Positions 24,600 through 37,857 of a stretch of DNA of 63,715 bases are shown in pieces; positions within the stretch are counted from its first letter, which is position 1, and each line of letters begins with the position of its first letter. The stretch covers positions 1 to 63,715 of the forward strand of contig NZ_RHHP01000035.1 in the NCBI RefSeq assembly GCF_003710815.1, given 5' to 3'. A program made the position numbers and the translations under genes. The notes beneath the pieces are model-generated. The model saw nothing but the letters and a program-made list of their open reading frames with translations, made no database searches and was not told the origin of the DNA. The DNA comes from Brevibacillus centrosporus. Lineage in GTDB: Bacteria > Bacillota > Bacilli > Brevibacillales > Brevibacillaceae.

Positions 24600-27500
24600 T
24601 TGGCAGGTAAAGTGATTCAAAGTGGCCGACACCGCCAGCGTCGTACGTATTCACGTATTAACGAAGTGCTGGGCCTTCCAAATCTCATCGAGATTCAGCA
24701 AAAGTCCTACCAATGGTTCCTTGATGAGGGTCTGCGTGAGATGTTCCAAGACATTTCGCCAATCCAGGACTTCACTGGCAATCTCGTGCTGGAGTTTATC
24801 GACTACAGCTTGGGAGAGCCGAAGTACGATGTTGACGAGTCGAAAGAACGTGACGTCACCTATGCGGCGCCTCTGCGTGTGAAGGTACGTTTGTTGAACA
24901 AAGAGACGGGAGAAGTGAAGGAGCAAGAAGTCTTCATGGGGGATTTCCCGCTCATGACCGAAACGGGAACCTTCATTATTAACGGGGCTGAGCGTGTCAT
25001 TGTCAGCCAGCTTGTTCGTTCCCCCAGTGTATATTACAACACCAAAGTGGACAAAAACGGCAAGCAGACGTTTACAGCAACTGTAATCCCGAACCGGGGT
25101 GCATGGCTGGAGTTGGAGACCGATGCGAAAGACGTCATTTATGTCCGCATCGACCGTACGCGAAAAATCCCGGTAACGGTCCTTTTGCGTGCGCTGGGCT
25201 TTGGTTCTGACATCGAGATCCTCAACTTGCTGGGTGAAGACGAGTACATCAAGAACACGCTGGAAAAAGACAATACAGACTCTACCGAGAAAGCGCTGAT
25301 CGAAATCTATGAGCGCCTTCGTCCAGGTGAGCCGCCAACAGTCGAGAACGCGAAGAGCCTGTTGATCTCTCGCTTCTTCGATCCAAAGCGTTATGACCTT
25401 GCTTCTGTTGGTCGTTACAAAATGAACAAAAAGCTTCATCTGAAAAACCGTCTGTACAATCAGCGTCTGGCGGAAACATTGGTAGATACCAGCACGGGTG
25501 AGATTTTTGCCGAAGCAGGCCAAATGATCGACCGTCGTATCCTGGATCGTATCCTGCCAGGTCTGGAAGAGAGCATCAACTTCATTGATGTTCGTACGCA
25601 TGGTGGTGTTCTGGAAGATGAAGCGATTCATCTGCAATCCATTAATATTTTCTCTCCGATTGAAGATGGCAAGATCATCAAGGTAATCGGAAACGGAAAT
25701 GTAGATAAATCGTTCAAACACATTACGCCTTCTGATATCGTAGCAGCGATCAACTACTTCATGAACCTGCTGCACGGCGTAGGTTCGACAGACGATATTG
25801 ACCACTTGGGTAACCGTCGTCTGCGTTCCGTGGGTGAGCTCTTGCAGAACCAGTTCCGTATTGGGCTGTCCCGTATGGAGCGCGTAGTACGTGAGCGCAT
25901 GTCCATCCAGGACCAGAACCAGATCACGCCGCAAGCTCTGATCAACATCCGTCCAGTGATCGCATCGCTGAAGGAGTTCTTCGGTAGTTCGCAGCTGTCT
26001 CAGTTCATGGACCAAACCAACCCGCTTGCTGAGCTGACGCACAAACGCCGTCTCTCTGCACTCGGACCTGGTGGTTTGACTCGTGAGCGCGCTGGCTTTG
26101 AAGTGCGCGACGTTCACCATTCCCACTACGGCCGTATGTGTCCAATTGAAACGCCGGAGGGTCCAAACATTGGTTTGATCAACTCCCTGTCGTCCTTTGC
26201 ACGCATTAACGACTACGGCTTTATCGAGACACCTCGTCGCAAGGTAGACCCTGAGACTGGCTTTGTATTGACCGAGATCAGCTACCTGACTGCCGATGAA
26301 GAAGATGTGTTCAACGTGGCACAGGCGAACCAACCGCTTGACGAAGATGGACGCTTCGTTAACGACATGGTTATTTGCCGACGTAAAGGTGAGATCCTGA
26401 GTGTTCCACGCGACAAGGTTGACTTCATGGACGTTTCGCCGAAGCAGGTTGTATCTGTAGCGACTGCTTTGATTCCGTTCCTGGAAAACGATGACGCCAA
26501 CCGCGCACTGATGGGTTCCAACATGCAGCGGCAGGCCGTTCCGCTTTTGATTCCACAAGCACCGTTTGTCGGTACGGGTATGGAGCATAAAGCAGCACAG
26601 GATTCCGGGGTAGCGATCGTAGCCAAGCATCCGGGTCAAGTTGAACGCGTAACTGCCCGTGAGATCTGGGTTCGTCGTTACAAGGAAATCGACGGCAAGA
26701 AGGTTGCTGGCGATGTCGACAAATATAAAATGCATAAATTTATCCGTTCCAACCAAGGTACGTGCATCAACCAACGCCCGATCGTAAGTCGCGGCGACTG
26801 GATTGAAAAAGGCGATATCATTGGTGACGGTCCATCCACCGAAAAAGGTGAATTGGCTCTCGGTCGTAACGTGATTGTCGCGTTTATGACATGGGAAGGG
26901 TACAACTACGAAGATGCGATTCTTCTTTCTGAGAAACTGGTAAAAGACGACGTTTATACGTCTATCCATATCGAAGAATACGAATCCGAAGCTCGCGACA
27001 CCAAGCTCGGTCCGGAAGAAATCACTCGCGACATCCCGAACGTAGGGGAAGACGCACTGAAAAACCTGGACGAACGCGGTATTATCCGCGTGGGTGCGGA
27101 AATTCAGGACGGCGACATTCTGGTAGGTAAGGTTACTCCTAAAGGGGTTACTGAGCTGACAGCAGAAGAGCGACTCCTGCACGCGATCTTTGGTGAAAAA
27201 GCACGTGAAGTCCGCGATACTTCCCTGCGCGTGCCGCATGGTGGTTCCGGTATCATCGTAGACGTAAAAGTATTTACCCGCGAGAACGGCGACGAGCTGC
27301 CTCCTGGCGTAAACCAACTGGTACGTGTCTACATCGCCCAAAAACGGAAGATTTCCGTGGGTGACAAAATGGCCGGACGCCATGGTAACAAAGGGGTTAT
27401 CGCTCGTATCATGCCTGAAGAAGACATGCCATTCTTGCCAGACGGTTCTCCAGTAGAGATCGTACTCAACCCATTGGGCGTACCTTCTCGGATGAACATC

Positions 27501-28139
27501 GGTCAGGTACTCGAGACTCACCTCGGTATGGCAGCCAAGCTTCTTGGCATCCACGTGGCGACTCCGGTATTTGACGGTGCACGTCAGGCGGAAGTGTTCG
27601 AGACATTGGAAGAAGCCGGTTTGGACCGCGACGGTAAAACCATTTTGTACGATGGTCGTACAGGTGAACCGTTCGATCGTCGTGTAACAGTCGGTTGCGT
27701 ATACATGCTGAAACTGGCTCACTTGGTGGATGACAAAATCCACGCCCGTTCTACGGGACCATACTCGCTCGTTACGCAGCAGCCATTGGGTGGTAAAGCT
27801 CAATTTGGTGGACAGCGTTTCGGGGAGATGGAGGTTTGGGCACTGGAAGCATACGGTGCTGCCTACACCTTGCAAGAGATCCTTACTGTCAAGTCCGATG
27901 ACGTCGTGGGCCGCGTGAAAACGTACGAAGCGATCGTGAAAGGGGAAAACGTTCCAGAGCCAGGCGTTCCTGAGTCCTTCAAAGTATTGATCAAGGAACT
28001 GCAAAGCTTGGGTATGGACGTGAAGATCCTGTCCGGTGACGAGCAAGAGATCGAAATGCGTGAAATGGAAGACGAGGATGAGGGCAGCGGTGAAAAACTG
28101 AACCTCGTACTCGAAGGCGGAAGCTTGAACGACGAGTAA
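24600..28139 (+). CDS. rpoB: DNA-directed RNA polymerase subunit beta
   Basis: Catalytic-core subunit of 1179 residues. The rifampicin region (QLSQFMDQTNPLAE then LTHKRRLSALG) has the sensitive-type residues at all main resistance positions. The C-terminal clamp segment FGGQRFGEMEVWALEAYGAA is present, then an acidic tail. The frame opens at GTG 24591, but GAGGGG overlaps it; TTG 24600 (MAGKVIQSGRHRQRR) is 8 nt downstream and fits orthologues. Translation from TTG is notable for such a highly expressed gene. Confidence 0.97.
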   Translation: MAGKVIQSGRHRQRRTYSRINEVLGLPNLIEIQQKSYQWFLDEGLREMFQDISPIQDFTGNLVLEFIDYSLGEPKYDVDESKERDVTYAAPLRVKVRLLNKETGEVKEQEVFMGDFPLMTETGTFIINGAERVIVSQLVRSPSVYYNTKVDKNGKQTFTATVIPNRGAWLELETDAKDVIYVRIDRTRKIPVTVLLRALGFGSDIEILNLLGEDEYIKNTLEKDNTDSTEKALIEIYERLRPGEPPTVENAKSLLISRFFDPKRYDLASVGRYKMNKKLHLKNRLYNQRLAETLVDTSTGEIFAEAGQMIDRRILDRILPGLEESINFIDVRTHGGVLEDEAIHLQSINIFSPIEDGKIIKVIGNGNVDKSFKHITPSDIVAAINYFMNLLHGVGSTDDIDHLGNRRLRSVGELLQNQFRIGLSRMERVVRERMSIQDQNQITPQALINIRPVIASLKEFFGSSQLSQFMDQTNPLAELTHKRRLSALGPGGLTRERAGFEVRDVHHSHYGRMCPIETPEGPNIGLINSLSSFARINDYGFIETPRRKVDPETGFVLTEISYLTADEEDVFNVAQANQPLDEDGRFVNDMVICRRKGEILSVPRDKVDFMDVSPKQVVSVATALIPFLENDDANRALMGSNMQRQAVPLLIPQAPFVGTGMEHKAAQDSGVAIVAKHPGQVERVTAREIWVRRYKEIDGKKVAGDVDKYKMHKFIRSNQGTCINQRPIVSRGDWIEKGDIIGDGPSTEKGELALGRNVIVAFMTWEGYNYEDAILLSEKLVKDDVYTSIHIEEYESEARDTKLGPEEITRDIPNVGEDALKNLDERGIIRVGAEIQDGDILVGKVTPKGVTELTAEERLLHAIFGEKAREVRDTSLRVPHGGSGIIVDVKVFTRENGDELPPGVNQLVRVYIAQKRKISVGDKMAGRHGNKGVIARIMPEEDMPFLPDGSPVEIVLNPLGVPSRMNIGQVLETHLGMAAKLLGIHVATPVFDGARQAEVFETLEEAGLDRDGKTILYDGRTGEPFDRRVTVGCVYMLKLAHLVDDKIHARSTGPYSLVTQQPLGGKAQFGGQRFGEMEVWALEAYGAAYTLQEILTVKSDDVVGRVKTYEAIVKGENVPEPGVPESFKVLIKELQSLGMDVKILSGDEQEIEMREMEDEDEGSGEKLNLVLEGGSLNDE

Positions 28140-28168
28140 GATTCCGGTACAAAGGGAGGTAACGCCCT

Positions 28169-31795
<3,627 letters not shown>

Positions 31796-31802
31796 TCATG
31801 GC

Positions 31803-31834
31803 AAAGCGCCCATGCTGCTACGTGGGCGCTTTCC
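31803..31834 (+). terminator. Terminator after rpoC
   Basis: AAAGCGCCCA (31803-31812) pairs perfectly with TGGGCGCTTT (31823-31832) around a 10-nt loop. The T-run is short, so some readthrough into rplGB is possible. Confidence 0.7.
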
Positions 31835-31869
31835 AAATCTTGCTCTCGCAAATAAAAGTAGTCGGGTAG

Positions 31870-31898
31870 TTGACATCCAAAAGCCCACCTGATATTAT
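31870..31898 (+). promoter_or_regulatory. Sigma-A promoter of rplGB and the str operon
   Basis: A perfect TTGACA (31870-31875), 17-nt spacer and TATTAT (31893-31898), 45 nt before the rplGB start. Confidence 0.8.
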
Positions 31899-31942
31899 AT
31901 TCAAGTGTGCCTGACATCTGTACTTTGGAGGATATGAAAATC

Positions 31943-32197
31943 ATGTCTTATGAAAAAGTAGAGCGGGCCAAGGAGTTAACGATCGGTATCAAGCAAACGA
32001 TTAAAGCTGTAGAACACCAACAGGTAGAAGCGGTTTACATCGCAATTGATGCTGATAAGCGTTTGACCCAAAAAGTCGAGCTCCTTTGCAAAGAGAAGGG
32101 TGTTCCAGTCATTCATGTAGATTCCATGCGTCGATTAGGCAAAGCGTGCGGAATCGAAGTGGGAGCAGCTACGGCTGCGATTAAAAAGAGTGGTTAA
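31943..32197 (+). CDS. rplGB: L7Ae-family kink-turn-binding protein (YbxF)
   Basis: An 84-residue L7Ae/L30e-type protein expected to bind RNA kink-turns; B. subtilis YbxF associates with the ribosome. The C-terminal half (MRRLGKACGIEVGAATAA) holds the RNA-binding signature. The frame opens upstream at 31907, but GGAGG (31927-31931) and the MSYEKVERAKE start point to ATG 31943. It heads the str gene group, as in B. subtilis. Confidence 0.9.
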   Translation: MSYEKVERAKELTIGIKQTIKAVEHQQVEAVYIAIDADKRLTQKVELLCKEKGVPVIHVDSMRRLGKACGIEVGAATAAIKKSG

Positions 32198-32205
32198 CGA
32201 TGTTT

Positions 32206-32317
32206 TTGTCCGTGTTTACACGTTGCGTAGGTTTGGACAAGGACTTTCTATTTGACCCAAAATGACTCACCTGGATCTGTGGTCTTGAGATTGGGTATTA
32301 AGAAGGGAGGTAACATC
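32206..32317 (+). promoter_or_regulatory. Structured leader of rpsL
   Basis: TTGTCC (32206-32211) pairs with GGACAA (32235-32240), enclosing CGTG/CACG. A second pairing, ACCCAA with TTGGGT, spans about 32256-32297. These may be processing or S7/S12 autoregulatory folds. The evidence is limited to complementarity. Confidence 0.3.
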
Positions 32318-32761
32318 ATGCCTACAATTAACCAATTGGTACGTAAAGGTCGCGAGGATAAGGTTGTGAAGTCGAAGTCCCCAGCTCTTCAAAAAGGGTA
32401 CAACAGCTTCAAGAAATCCCAAACCAACCAAAGCTCTCCTCAAAAACGTGGTGTTTGCACCCGTGTAGGTACCATGACTCCGAAAAAACCAAACTCCGCG
32501 TTGCGTAAATATGCTCGTGTGCGTTTGACTAACGGTATCGAGGTAACAGCTTACATCGGTGGTATTGGCCACAACCTGCAAGAGCATAGCGTCGTGCTTG
32601 TGCGCGGCGGTCGTGTAAAAGACTTGCCAGGGGTACGCTACCATATCGTTCGTGGTGCTCTTGACACTGCTGGTGTGAACAACCGTAAACAAGGTCGTTC
32701 CAAGTACGGTACTAAACGTCCGAAACCAGGTCAAGCAGCTGCAGCAGCGAAAAAGAAATAA
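32318..32761 (+). CDS. rpsL: 30S ribosomal protein S12
   Basis: Decoding-centre protein, 147 residues. The streptomycin-sensitivity lysines in TPKKPNSALRK and GGRVKDLPGV are wild type. It has a C-terminal Ala/Lys-rich extension (GQAAAAAKKK) about nine residues longer than B. subtilis S12. AGGGAGG lies before ATG 32318; the frame upstream is leader. Confidence 0.97.
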   Translation: MPTINQLVRKGREDKVVKSKSPALQKGYNSFKKSQTNQSSPQKRGVCTRVGTMTPKKPNSALRKYARVRLTNGIEVTAYIGGIGHNLQEHSVVLVRGGRVKDLPGVRYHIVRGALDTAGVNNRKQGRSKYGTKRPKPGQAAAAAKKK

Positions 32762-32814
32762 GAAAACGCCCGTGAGTTGGCGTGAATTGATAACGAAAAG
32801 AAGGAGGGAATACG

Positions 32815-33285
32815 ATGCCTCGTAAAGGTCCTGTAACCCGTCGTGACGTGCTGCCTGACCCTATTCACAACAGCAAGTTGGTTACTCGTTTGATTAACCG
32901 TCTGATGTTGGATGGTAAGCGCGGTGTAGCTCAGAACATTCTCTACAACGCATTTGACATCATCCAGGAGCGCACAGGTCGCAACCCGATGGAAGTTTTC
33001 GAAGAAGCACTGAAAAACGTAATGCCAGTACTGGAAGTAAAAGCTCGCCGTGTAGGTGGTGCTAACTACCAAGTACCAATCGAAGTAAAACCGGAGCGCC
33101 GCACCACTCTTGGTCTGCGTTGGATGGTTAACTACTCCCGTAACCGCGGTGAGAAAACCATGGAACAACGCCTGGCTAACGAGATCATGGATGCTGCTAA
33201 CAACACCGGTGCAGCAGTGAAAAAGCGTGAAGACACGCACAAGATGGCTGAAGCGAACAAAGCGTTTGCTCACTATCGCTGGTAG
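32815..33285 (+). CDS. rpsG: 30S ribosomal protein S7
   Basis: Primary 16S-binding protein of the 30S head, 156 residues, with typical start PRKGPVTRRDVLPDP and C-terminal KMAEANKAFAHYRW. In other bacteria it represses the str operon by binding mRNA. GGAGGG precedes the ATG. Confidence 0.98.
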   Translation: MPRKGPVTRRDVLPDPIHNSKLVTRLINRLMLDGKRGVAQNILYNAFDIIQERTGRNPMEVFEEALKNVMPVLEVKARRVGGANYQVPIEVKPERRTTLGLRWMVNYSRNRGEKTMEQRLANEIMDAANNTGAAVKKREDTHKMAEANKAFAHYRW

Positions 33286-33295
33286 GAAATTGAAT

Positions 33296-33324
33296 CGGGT
33301 GTCCGTCTTGGATGCCCGTTTATT
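33296..33324 (+). terminator. Weak stem-loop between rpsG and fusA
   Basis: A 9-bp stem with two G-T pairs (33296-33304 with 33310-33318) and the tail TTTATT. It is probably a partial terminator or processing site, since fusA has no clear promoter of its own. Confidence 0.5.
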
Positions 33325-33356
33325 CAAAAACACGAGTATGGAAGGAGCATACCTGA

Positions 33357-35435
33357 ATGGCTCGCGAGTTCTCTTTGCCGAATACGCGTAATATCGGTAT
33401 CATGGCTCACATCGATGCTGGTAAGACGACAACGACTGAGCGTATTCTGTTCTACACTGGTCGCGTTCATAAGATTGGTGAGGTGCACGAAGGTGCAGCT
33501 ACCATGGACTGGATGGAACAAGAGCAAGAGCGCGGTATCACCATCACTTCGGCTGCTACTACTGCTCAATGGAATGGTCATCGAATCAACATTATCGACA
33601 CACCAGGCCACGTAGACTTCACTGTAGAAGTTGAGCGCTCCCTGCGCGTTCTTGACGGCGCTGTTACCGTTTTTGACGCAAAAGGTGGCGTTGAGCCGCA
33701 AACCGAAACTGTATGGCGCCAAGCTGACCGCTATGGCGTACCGCGTATGTGCTACATCAACAAAATGGATATTCTGGGTGCTAACTTCGAAATGACCCTG
33801 GGCCAGATCAAAACTCGCCTGGGTGCAAATCCAGTAGCTATTCAATATCCAATCGGTGCAGAAGACCATTTCAAAGGCATGGTTGACCTGATCGAAATGA
33901 AGGCAATCGTGTACACGGATGACCTGGGTAAAACTTCTGATTCCACTGAAATCCCTGCTGATCTGAAAGAAAGATGTGATGAGCTTCGTCTCGCATTGGT
34001 TGAAGCAGCAGCAGAACAAGACGAAGAGCTCATGATGAAGTACTTGGAAGGCGAAGAGCTGACCAACGACGAAATTCGTGCTGCTCTGCGTAAAGGTACA
34101 ATCGAGTGCAAACTGACTCCTGTAATGTGCGGTTCTTCTTATCGTAACAAAGGTGTTCAGCCTATGCTCGACAACGTAGTTGCTTATCTGCCATCTCCGG
34201 TAGATATCCCAGCAATCAAAGGTACTCTGCCTGACACTGAAGACGAAGTTGAACGTCCTGCTGACGACAACGGTCCGTTCTCTGCTCTTGCTTTCAAGAT
34301 CATGACTGACCCGTACGTAGGCCGTCTGACTTTCTTCCGCGTTTACTCTGGCGTACTGAACTCCGGTTCTTACGTTCTGAACTCTACTAAAGGTAAACGT
34401 GAACGTGTAGGTCGTATCCTGCAAATGCACGCAAACCACCGCGAAGAGATCCAAACGGTTTACTCCGGTGACATTGCTGCAGCTGTAGGTTTGAAAGATA
34501 CTACAACTGGTGACACTCTGTGCGATGAAAAGTCTCCTGTAATTCTGGAGTCCATGGAATTCCCAGAGCCAGTTATCTCTGTTGCGATCGAACCAAAATC
34601 CAAAGCAGACCAAGACAAGATGGGTATCGGCCTGTCCAAGCTGGCTGAAGAGGATCCAACGTTCCGTACGCGCACAGACGAAGAGACTGGTCAAACAATC
34701 ATCTCCGGTATGGGTGAGCTTCACCTGGAGATCATCGTTGACCGTCTGAAACGCGAATTTAAAGTCGAGTCGAACGTAGGTGCACCACAAGTTGCTTACC
34801 GCGAGACATTCCGCAAAGAAGCAAAAGTGGAAGGTAAATTCGTTCGTCAGTCCGGTGGTCGTGGTCAATACGGTCACGTTTGGGTGGAGTTCGCTCCTCT
34901 CGAACCTGGTCAAGGCTTCCAATTCGAAAACAAAATCGTCGGTGGTGTAGTACCGCGTGAATACATCCCTGCTGTTCAGGCAGGTATCGAAGAATCGATG
35001 AAAAATGGTGTTATCGCCGGCTTCCCGCTGGTTGATATCAAAGCAACTATCGTAGACGGTAGCTACCATGATGTCGACTCCTCCGAGATGGCATTTAAAG
35101 TAGCAGGTTCTCTCGCTCTGAAAGAAGCTGCGAAAAAATGTGGCGCAGTATTGCTCGAGCCAATCATGAAAGTAGAAGTTACAATGCCAGAAGAGTACAT
35201 GGGCGACGTAATGGGCGACCTGAACTCCCGCCGCGGTCGTATCGAAGGTATGGAAGCTCGTGCAAATGCACAAGTTATCCGTGCAATGGTACCACTGTCC
35301 GAGATGTTTGGTTACTCCACAATTCTTCGTTCCCGTACCCAAGGCCGTGGCGTTTACTCCATGGTGCTCGACCACTACGAAGAAGTACCGAAATTCATCG
35401 CTGAAGAAATCGTTAAGAAATCCAAAGGCGAATAA
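33357..35435 (+). CDS. fusA: Elongation factor G
   Basis: Translocation GTPase of 692 residues. The G1 motif is HIDAGKTTTTERI, followed by DTPGHVDF and NKMD; domains II-V follow to the typical C-terminal end. GGAAGGAG lies before the ATG. It also acts with ribosome recycling factor. Confidence 0.98.
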   Translation: MAREFSLPNTRNIGIMAHIDAGKTTTTERILFYTGRVHKIGEVHEGAATMDWMEQEQERGITITSAATTAQWNGHRINIIDTPGHVDFTVEVERSLRVLDGAVTVFDAKGGVEPQTETVWRQADRYGVPRMCYINKMDILGANFEMTLGQIKTRLGANPVAIQYPIGAEDHFKGMVDLIEMKAIVYTDDLGKTSDSTEIPADLKERCDELRLALVEAAAEQDEELMMKYLEGEELTNDEIRAALRKGTIECKLTPVMCGSSYRNKGVQPMLDNVVAYLPSPVDIPAIKGTLPDTEDEVERPADDNGPFSALAFKIMTDPYVGRLTFFRVYSGVLNSGSYVLNSTKGKRERVGRILQMHANHREEIQTVYSGDIAAAVGLKDTTTGDTLCDEKSPVILESMEFPEPVISVAIEPKSKADQDKMGIGLSKLAEEDPTFRTRTDEETGQTIISGMGELHLEIIVDRLKREFKVESNVGAPQVAYRETFRKEAKVEGKFVRQSGGRGQYGHVWVEFAPLEPGQGFQFENKIVGGVVPREYIPAVQAGIEESMKNGVIAGFPLVDIKATIVDGSYHDVDSSEMAFKVAGSLALKEAAKKCGAVLLEPIMKVEVTMPEEYMGDVMGDLNSRRGRIEGMEARANAQVIRAMVPLSEMFGYSTILRSRTQGRGVYSMVLDHYEEVPKFIAEEIVKKSKGE

Positions 35436-35463
35436 TTTCTGGTTCGACTTTATCTTGAAACAG

Positions 35464-35543
35464 GAAAGGTTTACAATATTGAAGGGACAACCCCGGATAG
35501 GGTAAACCTTTCTTCAACACATATACCCTTATATATAAGGAGG
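35464..35543 (+). promoter_or_regulatory. tuf leader: long-range stem and SD-overlapping palindrome
   Basis: GAAAGGTTTAC (35464-35474) pairs perfectly with GTAAACCTTTC (35502-35512). The palindrome CCTTATATATAAGG (35527-35540) overlaps the Shine-Dalgarno AAGGAGG (35537-35543), so it could partly hide the ribosome binding site. No convincing promoter is visible here. Confidence 0.5.
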
Positions 35544-35553
35544 CTTTTCTCTC

Positions 35554-36744
35554 ATGGCAAAAGCGAAATTTGAACGGAATAAACCACACGTTAACATTGG
35601 TACTATTGGTCACGTTGACCATGGTAAAACTACCCTGACTGCTGCTATTACAACTGTATTGGCACAACAAGGTAAAGCACAAGCTATGAACTACGCTGCA
35701 ATTGACGCTGCTCCAGAAGAAAAAGAGCGCGGTATCACAATCAACACTGCACACGTTGAGTATGAAACTGACAACCGTCACTATGCACACGTTGACTGCC
35801 CTGGTCACGCGGACTATGTGAAAAACATGATTACTGGTGCTGCTCAAATGGACGGCGCAATCCTGGTTGTATCCGCAGCTGATGGCCCAATGCCACAAAC
35901 TCGCGAACACATCCTGTTGTCCAAACAAGTAGGTGTACCATACATCGTAGTATTCATGAACAAATGCGACATGGTAGACGATGAAGAGTTGTTGGAACTG
36001 GTTGAAATGGAAATCCGTGACCTGCTGTCCCAATACGACTTCCCAGGTGACGACACTCCAGTAATCAAAGGTTCTGCTAAAGAAGCTTTGGATAACCCAA
36101 CTGGTGACTGGGCTAAGAAAATCGCTGAGTTGATGGACGCTGTTGACAGCTACATCCCAACTCCTGAGCGTGCAACTGACAAGCCTTTCTTGATGCCTGT
36201 AGAGGACGTGTTCACGATCACTGGTCGTGGTACAGTTGCAACTGGTCGCGTAGAGCGCGGTGTAGTTAAAGTTGGTGACCAAGTTGAAATCATCGGCTTG
36301 GCTGAAGAAACTAAAAACACAACTGTAACTGGCGTTGAGATGTTCCGCAAATTGCTGGATTCCGCTCAAGCTGGTGACAACATCGGTGCTTTGCTGCGCG
36401 GTGTTGACCGTAAAGATATCGAGCGTGGACAATGCTTGGCGAAACCAGGTTCCGTTAAGCCTTACACCAAGTTCAAAGCAGAAGTTTACGTTCTGTCCAA
36501 AGAAGAAGGCGGACGTCACACTCCTTTCTTTGCTAACTACCGTCCACAATTCTACTTCCGTACAACTGACGTAACAGGTATCATCCAACTGCCAGAAGGC
36601 GTTGAAATGATCATGCCTGGCGACAACACTGAGTTCACTGTTGAACTGATCGCTCCAGTAGCGATGGAACAAGGTACTCGCTTCGCTATCCGCGAAGGTG
36701 GCCGTACAGTAGGCGCTGGCGTTGTAGCTTCCATCGAAGCTTAA
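35554..36744 (+). CDS. tuf: Elongation factor Tu
   Basis: Delivers aminoacyl-tRNA to the ribosome, 396 residues. The G motifs are HVDHGKTTLTAAI, DCPGHADYVKNM and NKCD. Strong codon bias fits very high expression. AAGGAGG is 10 nt before the ATG. A perfect terminator ends the str operon. Confidence 0.98.
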   Translation: MAKAKFERNKPHVNIGTIGHVDHGKTTLTAAITTVLAQQGKAQAMNYAAIDAAPEEKERGITINTAHVEYETDNRHYAHVDCPGHADYVKNMITGAAQMDGAILVVSAADGPMPQTREHILLSKQVGVPYIVVFMNKCDMVDDEELLELVEMEIRDLLSQYDFPGDDTPVIKGSAKEALDNPTGDWAKKIAELMDAVDSYIPTPERATDKPFLMPVEDVFTITGRGTVATGRVERGVVKVGDQVEIIGLAEETKNTTVTGVEMFRKLLDSAQAGDNIGALLRGVDRKDIERGQCLAKPGSVKPYTKFKAEVYVLSKEEGGRHTPFFANYRPQFYFRTTDVTGIIQLPEGVEMIMPGDNTEFTVELIAPVAMEQGTRFAIREGGRTVGAGVVASIEA

Positions 36745-36758
36745 TTGATCTAAAGAAG

Positions 36759-36790
36759 AACCCGACAACCTCGTGTTGTCGGGTTTTTTA
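36759..36790 (+). terminator. Terminator of the str operon
   Basis: AACCCGACAAC (36759-36769) pairs perfectly with GTTGTCGGGTT (36775-36785) with a 5-nt loop, and runs into six T. Confidence 0.92.
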
Positions 36791-36904
36791 CTTTTGTTTA
36801 CTTCCATTTATCGGATTTTTTCATGACTCCCATCAAAATGATTCAGCCAGAGGGATTGTGGGAATGTGCTACAATACGATCAGGATTTGGATGGGGGAAG
36901 AGAG

Positions 36905-37840
36905 ATGAAAAACAAAGAGCGATTATTGTTTGTAATGCTGGCTGGGGTAGTGACTCTCTGGGGCTTGAATGTCGTGATGGTGAAGTATCTGACCATGTTT
37001 CCGCCGATGTATGTAGCGGCAATCCGAATGACCATTGCAGGGGTCTTTTTAGCACCGATTCTTCTTCGATACCGAAACAACCTGAGAATTGGGTGGACCA
37101 ATTGGCTCTTAGCTGCAGGGGTAGGAGCAACCTCGATTGCTCTTCATCAAATTACATTGGCAACTGGAGTACAATATACATCTGCGGGGAATGCATCGTT
37201 GATTTTAGGACTGAATCCTCTGGCAACGGCTTTACTGGCGATGGTGTTGTTGGGGGAAGGAATGTCCTGGCGTAAAGCATGGGGAATTGCGATTGGTTTT
37301 GCGGGAGTATTAATCGTAGTCATTTCTCAGCATGGCGGCATTCATGTGAATGGATGGGGAGACGCCATTATGTTTTTCTCCATGCTGATGTATGTGGCAG
37401 GTGGATTGTTTATTCGAAAGCTCTCCTTACGAGGAGTACCGGTCTTATTAATTACGGTACTGTCACAGTGGTTCGGGGTTCTGTTTTTATGGATAGCCGC
37501 TTTAATGGTGCAACCAGCTTCTTATTATATAGGTTTGGATGTAACGCCATTCCAATGGCTCGTGATTCTGACATCTGCTGTGCTTTCCACCGCTGTTGGT
37601 TCGGTGGGTTGGAACTATGGGATTCGTCAACTAGGTGCAAGCAGAACGGCAGTATTTTTGAACGGAATGCCGTTGGCTAGCTTGTTGTTCGCCGCTTTGT
37701 TTTTAGGTGAGCGGCTGCTACTGGTCCATTTGCTTGCATTACTAATGATTGTAGGTGGCGTCTATCTAGGATCTCGGAGTCAGCTAAAGCCGAATTCCGC
37801 CCCGAGTGTAGTGCCATCCGATATAACGAAAAAAGCGTAG
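36905..37840 (+). CDS. EamA/DMT-family membrane transporter
   Basis: A 311-residue permease with about ten transmembrane helices in two EamA repeats (about 8-140 and 150-290); the repeats share the pattern of a polar glycine-rich helix start and GE at the repeat end (LLGEGMSW and FLGERLLL). Family members export amino acids, nucleobases or drugs; the substrate cannot be told. The ATG at 36905 follows GGGGAAGAGAG; an upstream extension has no support. Codon use is far less biased than in flanking genes. It interrupts the usual tuf-rpsJ adjacency. Confidence 0.9.
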   Translation: MKNKERLLFVMLAGVVTLWGLNVVMVKYLTMFPPMYVAAIRMTIAGVFLAPILLRYRNNLRIGWTNWLLAAGVGATSIALHQITLATGVQYTSAGNASLILGLNPLATALLAMVLLGEGMSWRKAWGIAIGFAGVLIVVISQHGGIHVNGWGDAIMFFSMLMYVAGGLFIRKLSLRGVPVLLITVLSQWFGVLFLWIAALMVQPASYYIGLDVTPFQWLVILTSAVLSTAVGSVGWNYGIRQLGASRTAVFLNGMPLASLLFAALFLGERLLLVHLLALLMIVGGVYLGSRSQLKPNSAPSVVPSDITKKA

Positions 37841-37857
37841 GGATACCCCCTACGCTT
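37833..37857. terminator. Bidirectional terminator between the convergent EamA and haemoglobin genes
   Basis: AAGCGTAGGG (37833-37842) pairs with CCCTACGCTT (37848-37857). The EamA stop codon (37838-37840) and the haemoglobin stop codon (37850-37852) both lie within the hairpin. A-rich and T-rich flanks suit both directions. Confidence 0.85.

Noticed and set aside
24651..28046. Minus-strand open frame of 1131 codons opposite rpoB
   Set aside because: It mirrors the codon bias of rpoB, has no ribosome binding site, and its translation has the Cys/His/Phe-rich composition of a shadow frame.
33324..35375. Minus-strand open frame of 683 codons opposite fusA
   Set aside because: Result of strong codon bias in fusA; no start signals or recognisable domain.
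36823..37275. 150-codon plus-strand frame at the EamA start
   Set aside because: Alternative frame over the permease gene; no transmembrane pattern or ribosome binding site.
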